Positions 7,443 to 11,813 of a stretch of DNA of 11,813 nt are shown here, piece after piece (position 1 is the stretch's first letter; each line of letters opens with the position of its first letter). The notes under the pieces were generated by a model, which did not search any database, was not told where the DNA came from, and worked only from the letters and a program-made list of their open reading frames with translations. The position numbers and the translations under genes are program-made. The DNA is from Actinomycetes bacterium (GTDB lineage: Bacteria > Actinomycetota > Acidimicrobiia > Acidimicrobiales > Palsa-688), in contig JAKAXG010000060.1 of the NCBI GenBank assembly GCA_021827225.1, forward strand, positions 1-11,813, written 5' to 3'.

Positions 7443-7453
7443 CCGCCGGTCAG
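7439..7453. terminator. Inverted repeat containing both convergent stop codons; candidate short bidirectional terminator
   Basis: CTGACC-GCC-GGTCAG is a perfect 6-bp stem with a 3-nt loop. The left arm contains the TGA of the kdpE-type gene and the right arm the TGA of the opposing NUDIX gene, which are only 7 bp apart. A symmetric hairpin here could end transcripts from both sides or limit read-through. There is no T tract on either side, so intrinsic termination is not clearly predicted; the symmetry could also follow from two TGA stops flanking a GC core. Confidence 0.3.
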
Positions 7454-8190
7454 CGCCAGGCGAACACCGGCTGCTCGTAGTCGATCACCCGCTCGCACAC
7501 CCCTTCGATGGCCACCCGGCGGAACTGCAGCAGCACCGCCCCGGTGGGGGCGTGGATGAGGTCCCCGCCGACGGGGATCTGCACCACCGGCCGGTCGGAC
7601 TCGGGGATGGCCACGAAGCGGGGGGAGTCGGCGCGGCACAGCTCGGTGAAGGCGACCCGGTGGACCGAGCGCACCTCGCCGGGGTCGGGTCGCAGCTCGG
7701 GATCACCACCGGCCCACAACACCACCGGGGTGATCACGTATCCGGACCGGGTGGGGTAGTCGTCGAGGGTGCCGAGCGCCGACGCCGGGGCCAGGTCCAG
7801 CCCGAGCTCCTCGTGCAGCTCCCGCCGGGCCGCGTCCAGCGGAGTCTCGCCGGGTTCGAGCCGCCCTCCCGGCAGGGCCCACTGGCCGGCGTGGGCGCGC
7901 ATGGCGGAGGCCCGGCGGGTGAGGAGCACCGCCGCCCCTCCGGCCGTGCCGGCCACGCTGCCGCTGAGCCCCAGCCCGGAGGTGCCGGGCAGGACCGACA
8001 GGTCCTCCGCGCTGGCGGGGAGGGGGTCTCCTCCGTGGGCGACCGGGTCGCTGTCGAGCACCACCACCGCCACCGCCGCGTGGCGCCGCCCGTCCAGGGG
8101 AACCTCCAGCCTCTCGTGCTGGTCGAGGTTGGTCTGCAGCCGGCCCCGGAGATCGGCGTCGTAGGGGACCACCACGCTGTCTGCCGCCAT
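7450..8190 (-). CDS. NUDIX hydrolase, CoA-pyrophosphatase-like
   Basis: NUDIX enzymes cleave nucleoside diphosphates linked to another moiety, using divalent metal. The 246-residue protein carries a perfect NUDIX box, GX5EX7REUXEEXGU, at 109-131 (G109, E115, R123, E124, E127, E128, G130). Just before it, LLTRRASAMRAHAGQWALPGG at 89-109 matches the LLTxR...RxHxGQ...PGG signature of the coenzyme-A pyrophosphatase (NudL) group, with Leu in place of the usual Phe before PGG. A low-complexity Gly/Ser/Pro insert of about 35 residues (47-83) separates the first core strand (AAVAVVVL) from the second (GGAAVLL), which is unusual. The ATG start at 8190 is chosen; an in-frame TTG at 8202, directly behind GGAGGGGG, would add four residues. 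The gene converges on the kdpE-type gene. CoA or acyl-CoA as substrate is inferred from the motif, and no link to K+ transport is evident. Confidence 0.88.
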   Translation of the reverse strand: MAADSVVVPYDADLRGRLQTNLDQHERLEVPLDGRRHAAVAVVVLDSDPVAHGGDPLPASAEDLSVLPGTSGLGLSGSVAGTAGGAAVLLTRRASAMRAHAGQWALPGGRLEPGETPLDAARRELHEELGLDLAPASALGTLDDYPTRSGYVITPVVLWAGGDPELRPDPGEVRSVHRVAFTELCRADSPRFVAIPESDRPVVQIPVGGDLIHAPTGAVLLQFRRVAIEGVCERVIDYEQPVFAWR

Positions 8191-8202
8191 CTTCCTCGCC
8201 AA

Positions 8203-8300
8203 CCCCCTCCGGTGGTACGGCCGTGCCGTCTACTGGCGGGCAGGCTAGCGCCGGAGTGGGGCCTTGCGGCCCTGTCGCGCCGGTCCAAGAAGCGGGCTCA
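8203..8300. promoter_or_regulatory. Divergent intergenic region between the NUDIX gene and the first ABC operon
   Basis: This stretch must hold promoters for both directions. On the - strand, GGAGGGGG (8210-8203) is a ribosome-binding site, and TAGCCT (8247-8242) fits a TANNNT -10 element about 40-55 nt before the start codon, but no good -35 accompanies it. On the + strand I see no convincing -10. A small hairpin, GGGCC-TTGC-GGCCC, lies at 8259-8272 and could be an operator or an RNA stem. Exact promoter assignment is not supported by sequence alone. Confidence 0.35.
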
Positions 8301-9257
8301 ATGGATGGCGGCATGTGCGAGATCACGGTGAACCACCTGGTCAAGGACTTCGGCGCCGTGCGCGCCGTGGACGACCTGACCTTCACGGTCGAGCCGGGAA
8401 CGGTCACCGGCTTCCTCGGGCCCAACGGGGCGGGCAAGACCACCACCCTGCGCTGCCTGCTCGGTCTGGTCAGCCCCACGGCGGGGGAGGCCCGCATCGC
8501 CGGCGCCCGCTACGCCGATCTCCCGCAGCCCATCCGGACGGTGGGGGCGGCGCTGGAGGCGTCCAGCTTCCATCCGGGGCGCACGGGTCGCAACCACCTG
8601 CTGGTCATGTGCGCGGCGGCCGGCATCCCCGACCGGCGGGTGGACGAGGTGCTCGGCCTCACCGGCATGGCCGACGCCGCCGACCGGCGGGTCGGTGGCT
8701 ACTCGACCGGCATGCGCCAGAGGCTGGCCCTGGCCGCCACCCTGCTCGGCGACCCCGACTGCCTCCTGCTCGACGAGCCGGCTACCGGGTTGGACCCGGC
8801 CGGCATCAACTGGCTGCGGCTGCTCCTCCGCCACCTCGCCCACGACCTCGGCAAGACCGTGCTGGTGTCGAGCCACCTGCTGGCCGAGATGGAGCACACC
8901 GCTGACCGGGTGGTGATCGCCTCCCACGGCCGGCTGGTCCGGGAGGGGCGCCTGGAGGACATCGTCCGCCGGTCCGGCGGCCGGGTGCGGGTCCGCACCC
9001 CTCAGCCGGAGCTGCTCCGCGACGCCCTGGCCGGCTCCGGGCTTGTCCCCGAGCTGAGCGACGGGACGCTGCTGGTGCCGGGAGCCACCACCGGCCAGGT
9101 GGGTCACCTGGCCTTCGTCGGCGGCATAGAGCTGTCGGAGCTGGCGCAGGAGGCCAGCGACCTGGAGGACATCTTCCTGGAGCTCACCGGCGAGGCGCCG
9201 GCGCCGGACCGGCTGGGACCCCTGCCGCAGCCGGCCCTGCCGGGGAGCCGGCCGTGA
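8301..9257 (+). CDS. ABC transporter ATP-binding protein, BcrA-like
   Basis: This is the ATPase half of an ABC-2-type exporter, acting at the inner face of the membrane with the permease encoded next. In the 318-residue form the Walker A is GPNGAGKTT at 40-48, the signature YSTGMRQRL at 134-142, Walker B LLLDEP at 155-160 and the switch His H192 in SSHLL. The Q-loop position reads GAALEASSFHPGRTGRNHL, with Glu instead of Gln; 'LE-x-P/S-x-F-x-P-x-x-T-G' is characteristic of the BcrA-type group linked to peptide-antibiotic and drug export, so this is not a defect. The region after about 225 is a short C-terminal extension. The start at ATG 8301 (MDGGMCEITV) is uncertain: ATG 8313 (MCEITV) is equally plausible. 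The stop overlaps the permease start as GTGA. The substrate cannot be told from sequence. Confidence 0.93.
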   Translation: MDGGMCEITVNHLVKDFGAVRAVDDLTFTVEPGTVTGFLGPNGAGKTTTLRCLLGLVSPTAGEARIAGARYADLPQPIRTVGAALEASSFHPGRTGRNHLLVMCAAAGIPDRRVDEVLGLTGMADAADRRVGGYSTGMRQRLALAATLLGDPDCLLLDEPATGLDPAGINWLRLLLRHLAHDLGKTVLVSSHLLAEMEHTADRVVIASHGRLVREGRLEDIVRRSGGRVRVRTPQPELLRDALAGSGLVPELSDGTLLVPGATTGQVGHLAFVGGIELSELAQEASDLEDIFLELTGEAPAPDRLGPLPQPALPGSRP

Positions 9258-10039
9258 CCGACCTCATCCGCTCCGAGCTGCGCAAGGTCACCACCACCCG
9301 CATGCTCCTCGGCCTGACCCTGGGCGGACTGGGCATGGTGGCGTTCTATGTCGTGGTCATCGTCTTCACCGCCGGGAACGACCAGGCCGGCCACAACGCC
9401 CTGGCGAGCCTGTCCGATCCCGGGTCCGTCCGCGCCGTGTACGGGGTCCCCTTCGAGATCGGCTACCTCATGCCACTGGTGATGGGGGTGATCCTCATCT
9501 CCGGCGAGTTCCGCCACAAGACCATCACCCCCACCTTCCTGGTCACCCCCCGCAGGTCCCGGGTCCTCGCCGCCAAGTCGGTCGTGGCCGCCGGCGTGGG
9601 CCTGGCCATGGGGGTCCTCTTCACCGCCCTCGCCGCCGTCCTCGGGGCCATCCTGATCGCCGCCCGGGGGTACCCGGTGCGGATCGGCTCGGACGGGATA
9701 CCCCGCATGCTCGTCCTCATGGTCGTCGGTCTGGCCGCCTGGGCGGTGCTCGGGCTGGGGTTCGGCGCCCTTCTCCGGAACCAGGTGGCCGCCATACTCG
9801 TGGCCGTCTCCCTCGTGACCATCGTGGAGGGCCTGCTGGGGTTGTTCCTCCGGTGGGCGCATCTGGGCTGGTTGGCCAAGGTGCTCCCCGCCGCCGCGTC
9901 GACCGCCATCGTCCAGCCCTCCACGACCAAGGCCGCCGACCTCCTGCCCTGGTGGGGAGGGGCGCTGACCCTGCTCGCATGGGGCGTCCTCACCGCCGTG
10001 CTCGGCTCCGTGTTCACCCTCAGGCGCGACGTCACCTGA
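9254..10039 (+). CDS. ABC-2-type transporter permease, BcrB-like
   Basis: A 261-residue integral membrane protein with about six helices: 17-39, 65-84, 107-136, 150-173, 177-199 and 232-254. Between helices two and three is the motif GEFRHKTITPTFLVTPRR followed by VLAAK, the conserved cytoplasmic coupling segment of ABC-2-type permeases of this kind. The extreme C-terminus is basic (TLRRDV). The GTG start overlaps the ATPase stop (GTGA), so the two polypeptides are made together, and each probably forms a dimer in the transporter. The length is normal for the family. The transported compound is unknown; lipids, peptides and drugs are all possible for such pairs, and nothing in the neighbourhood narrows this. 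Confidence 0.9.
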   Translation: MTDLIRSELRKVTTTRMLLGLTLGGLGMVAFYVVVIVFTAGNDQAGHNALASLSDPGSVRAVYGVPFEIGYLMPLVMGVILISGEFRHKTITPTFLVTPRRSRVLAAKSVVAAGVGLAMGVLFTALAAVLGAILIAARGYPVRIGSDGIPRMLVLMVVGLAAWAVLGLGFGALLRNQVAAILVAVSLVTIVEGLLGLFLRWAHLGWLAKVLPAAASTAIVQPSTTKAADLLPWWGGALTLLAWGVLTAVLGSVFTLRRDVT

Positions 10040-10094
10040 CCGCGGCCGAGCCTCCGCGATCTCGAAACGGGGGGCGGGCGCCGCTCCGCTGATC

Positions 10095-10100
10095 TACCGT
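10095..10100 (+). promoter_or_regulatory. Candidate leaderless -10 element (TACCGT) for the second ABC operon
   Basis: TACCGT fits the actinobacterial TANNNT -10 consensus and ends 7 nt before the ATG at 10108, which would place the transcription start at or next to the start codon and give a leaderless message. There is no Shine-Dalgarno sequence before this ATG, as expected for leaderless translation. No clear -35 is seen in the G-rich stretch upstream. The 68-bp gap also contains a weak hairpin (CGCGG at 10041-10045 with CCGCG at 10054-10058) just after the previous stop. Confidence 0.5.
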
Positions 10101-10107
10101 CTCGGCG

Positions 10108-11097
10108 ATGGGGTACACAGCTGCAGGGGCGGGGGCGGCTCCCGGCGCGTCGGGCTCCCCGATGGCGCCCGGGGCGCCGCCGGCGGTCCGGCTGGACGCG
10201 GTCCACAAGACGTTCGGGGCGGTCGAGGCGGTGAGCGGGGTGGACCTGGTCGTCCGGGCCGGCGAGGTCATCGCCTACCTGGGACCGAACGGCGCCGGCA
10301 AGACCACCACCATCGACATGATCCTGGGCCTGTCCCGGCCGACGTCCGGGCAGGTCCGCGTGTACGGCATGGCCCCGCAGGAGGCGGTGCGCCGGGGCCT
10401 GGTATCGGCGGTGCTGCAGAGCGGGGGCCTGCTCAAGGACCTGACCGTGGCCGAGACCGTCGAGTACACGGCCCGGCTCTTCAGCCGCACCCGCCCGGTG
10501 GACGAGGTGATGGAGCGGGCCGGCATCGGCCCCCTCGCCGGGCGCATGGTGGGGAAGTGTTCCGGTGGCGAACAGCAGCGTCTGCGCTTCGCCATGGCCC
10601 TGTTACCCGATCCCGAACTTCTGATCCTGGACGAGCCCACCCAGGGCATGGACGTGGAGGGCCGTCGGGAGTTCTGGTCGGCCATCCGCGCCGACACCGC
10701 CAGGGGGCGCACGGTGATGTTCGCCACCCACTACCTCGAGGAGGCGGACGCCTACGCCGACCGGATCGTGCTCCTGCGGCGGGGCCGGATAGTCGCCGAC
10801 GGGACCGCAGCCGAGGTCAAGGCGCTGGCCGCCGGGCGCACGGTGAGGGCCACCCTGCCCGGCGCCGACCCGACTGCCCTGGCCGCCGTGCCGGGGGCCG
10901 AGCGGGTCGAGGTGCGCGGCGACGTGGTCGTGATCCACTCGCAGGACACCGACCGGGTGGCCCGCTACCTGCTCACCGAGACGGCCGCCCACGACCTGGA
11001 GATCACCGCCCGGGGCCTGGAGGAGGCCTTCCTGGCGCTGACCGGGGACGGCGAGGCCGGGCGGCGGGCCGCCACGGTGGGGGAGGTGCGGCCGTGA
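10108..11097 (+). CDS. ABC transporter ATP-binding protein, DrrA/antibiotic-exporter type
   Basis: A 329-residue ATPase. Walker A is GPNGAGKTT at 59-67, the Q-loop Gln is Q104 (VLQSGGLL), the signature is CSGGEQQRL at 151-159 (Cys replacing the usual Leu), Walker B is LLILDEP at 171-177 and the switch His is H208 in ATHYLEEAD. The run TQGMDVEGRREFW, with ATHYLEEADAYADRIVLL, is typical of actinobacterial drug and daunorubicin-type exporter ATPases. The first 25 residues are Ala/Gly/Pro-rich and not part of the domain; they are retained because a leaderless promoter points to this ATG, while an in-frame ATG at 10162 is the alternative. A C-terminal extension of about 90 residues (240-329) follows the nucleotide-binding domain. 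The stop overlaps the permease start as GTGA. Substrate unknown. Confidence 0.93.
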   Translation: MGYTAAGAGAAPGASGSPMAPGAPPAVRLDAVHKTFGAVEAVSGVDLVVRAGEVIAYLGPNGAGKTTTIDMILGLSRPTSGQVRVYGMAPQEAVRRGLVSAVLQSGGLLKDLTVAETVEYTARLFSRTRPVDEVMERAGIGPLAGRMVGKCSGGEQQRLRFAMALLPDPELLILDEPTQGMDVEGRREFWSAIRADTARGRTVMFATHYLEEADAYADRIVLLRRGRIVADGTAAEVKALAAGRTVRATLPGADPTALAAVPGAERVEVRGDVVVIHSQDTDRVARYLLTETAAHDLEITARGLEEAFLALTGDGEAGRRAATVGEVRP

Positions 11098-11792
11098 CCG
11101 CGGCGTTCGATGCGGCGGCGCTCGAGCGGCCGGTCCCGCCGCTCGGGGGCTTCAGCCCGGCCCTGGTCCGCCTGGAGGTGCGCCGGCTCCTGCGGAACCG
11201 GCGCACGCTGATCTTCACCATGGTCGTGCCGGCGCTGTTCTTCCTGATCTTCGGCCTGAACAGCGCCTACGCCAACCTGCGCGACGGCCGGGGCAACGTG
11301 TCGGCCTCCGTGTTGATCTCCATGGCCCTCTACGGAGCGGTGCTGGCGACCACCACCGGCGGGGCCATGGTGTCCATAGAGAGGGCTGCCGGCTGGAGTC
11401 GCCAGCTGCGGATCACCCCGCTGTCCCCGGTGGCCTACATCGCCACCAAGATGGTCACCTCCCTGGTCCTCGGTGCCGCCTCCATCGCGGTCGTCTACGT
11501 GGTGGGGGCGTTCGCCCACAAGCCGGTCATGCCGACCTGGGTGTGGGCGGTCACCGCCGCCGCCCTGTGGATCGGGTCCCTGCTCTTCGCCGCCTTCGGG
11601 CTGTTCGTCGGCTACCTGCTGCCGTCGGAGAACGTCATGCAGATCATCGGCTTCGCCCTGATGCTGTTCTCGTTCGGGGGAGGCCTGTTCATCCCGCTCA
11701 GCCAGTTCTCCCCGGCGCTTCGGACCATGGCCTCCTTCACCCCCCTCTACGGTCTCAACCAGATCGTCCACTACCCGCTGGCGGCCGGGTAG
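11094..11792 (+). CDS. ABC-2-type transporter permease, DrrB-like, apparently missing its last helix
   Basis: A 232-residue membrane partner of the preceding ATPase, started by GTG in a GTGA overlap. The N-terminus holds the short coupling region LVRLEVRRLLRNRRTLIF at 24-41. Helices are visible at about 38-56, 71-95, 115-139, 148-175 and 180-201. The conserved end motif FTPLYGLNQIVHYPL is at 215-229. Relatives normally carry a final membrane helix of some 25-30 residues after this motif, but here TAG (11790-11792) follows at once, with TAA directly behind. From 11789 another frame reads VVNLGDVV to the window end, which looks like the missing continuation. Either a real frameshift has truncated the protein, or the assembly has a one- or two-base error, or the protein genuinely ends early. 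The gene is otherwise ordinary. Confidence 0.82.
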   Translation: MTAAFDAAALERPVPPLGGFSPALVRLEVRRLLRNRRTLIFTMVVPALFFLIFGLNSAYANLRDGRGNVSASVLISMALYGAVLATTTGGAMVSIERAAGWSRQLRITPLSPVAYIATKMVTSLVLGAASIAVVYVVGAFAHKPVMPTWVWAVTAAALWIGSLLFAAFGLFVGYLLPSENVMQIIGFALMLFSFGGGLFIPLSQFSPALRTMASFTPLYGLNQIVHYPLAAG

Positions 11793-11813
11793 TAAACCTG
11801 GGCGACGTCGTCC

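Noticed and set aside
7333..8331. A 332-codon + strand frame spanning the kdpE-type gene end, the NUDIX gene and the intergenic region
   Set aside because: It is the shadow of the - strand NUDIX gene, whose NUDIX box and core strands are clear. The + strand product shows no domain.
10041..10058. CGCGG/CCGCG hairpin after the first permease as a terminator
   Set aside because: A five-base GC stem with an eight-base loop and no T tract is common by chance in this base composition.
10557..11093. Upstream extension in the frame of the last permease
   Set aside because: It lies within the second ATPase gene in another frame. The GTG at 11094 in a GTGA overlap fits the neighbouring gene arrangement.
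1..11813. CRISPR arrays, transposases, tRNA or attachment sites
   Set aside because: Scanning both strands by eye revealed no regularly spaced repeats, no transposase or integrase motifs and no tRNA-like folds. A small undetected RNA cannot be ruled out without a covariance-model search.

Overview
The DNA is very GC-rich (by eye around 70 %), with strong G/C bias at third codon positions, frequent GTG/TTG starts and tightly overlapping start/stop codons. Together with the sequence character of the Kdp subunits this suggests a high-GC actinobacterium. A deep lineage such as Acidimicrobiia is possible, but that is an inference and no rRNA or marker gene is present to test it.

Left part (1-7442, all + strand): a potassium-uptake locus. 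It opens with the tail of a one-helix membrane protein, followed by kdpF, kdpA, kdpB and kdpC, the four subunits of the high-affinity K+-transporting P-type ATPase. Two further genes are welded to kdpC by ATGA stop/start overlaps: a small OB-fold protein, and a response-regulator receiver domain with no DNA-binding domain. After 63 bp containing a 13-bp palindrome comes a two-gene signalling unit: a membrane histidine kinase that looks like the C-terminal half of KdpD (DUF4118 membrane domain, GAF, HisKA, HATPase, but no KdpD sensor or USP domain), and a full-length KdpE-type OmpR-family regulator starting at a TTG inside the kinase gene.

Middle (7450-8190, - strand): a NUDIX hydrolase with the extra motif of the CoA pyrophosphatase group. 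It converges on the regulator gene with only 7 bp between them; the two stop codons lie in one 15-bp inverted repeat. Its 5' side faces a roughly 110-bp divergent intergenic region.

Right part (8301-11813, + strand): two consecutive ABC exporters, each an ATPase gene followed by a GTGA-overlapping ABC-2-type permease gene. The first resembles BcrA/BcrB-type pairs and the second DrrA/DrrB-type pairs. The second ATPase gene appears to be read from a leaderless promoter (TACCGT ending 7 nt before the ATG). The last permease stops early, without its expected final helix; another frame continues plausibly to the window edge, so it may be frameshifted.

Expected working of the locus: the kinase/regulator pair would switch on kdpFABC under K+ limitation. 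The OB-fold protein and the solitary receiver are the unexplained members of the K+ module. The NUDIX enzyme and the exporters look like independent neighbours. I see no RNA genes, CRISPR arrays, transposons or integration signs, and no gene-free stretch longer than about 110 bp.
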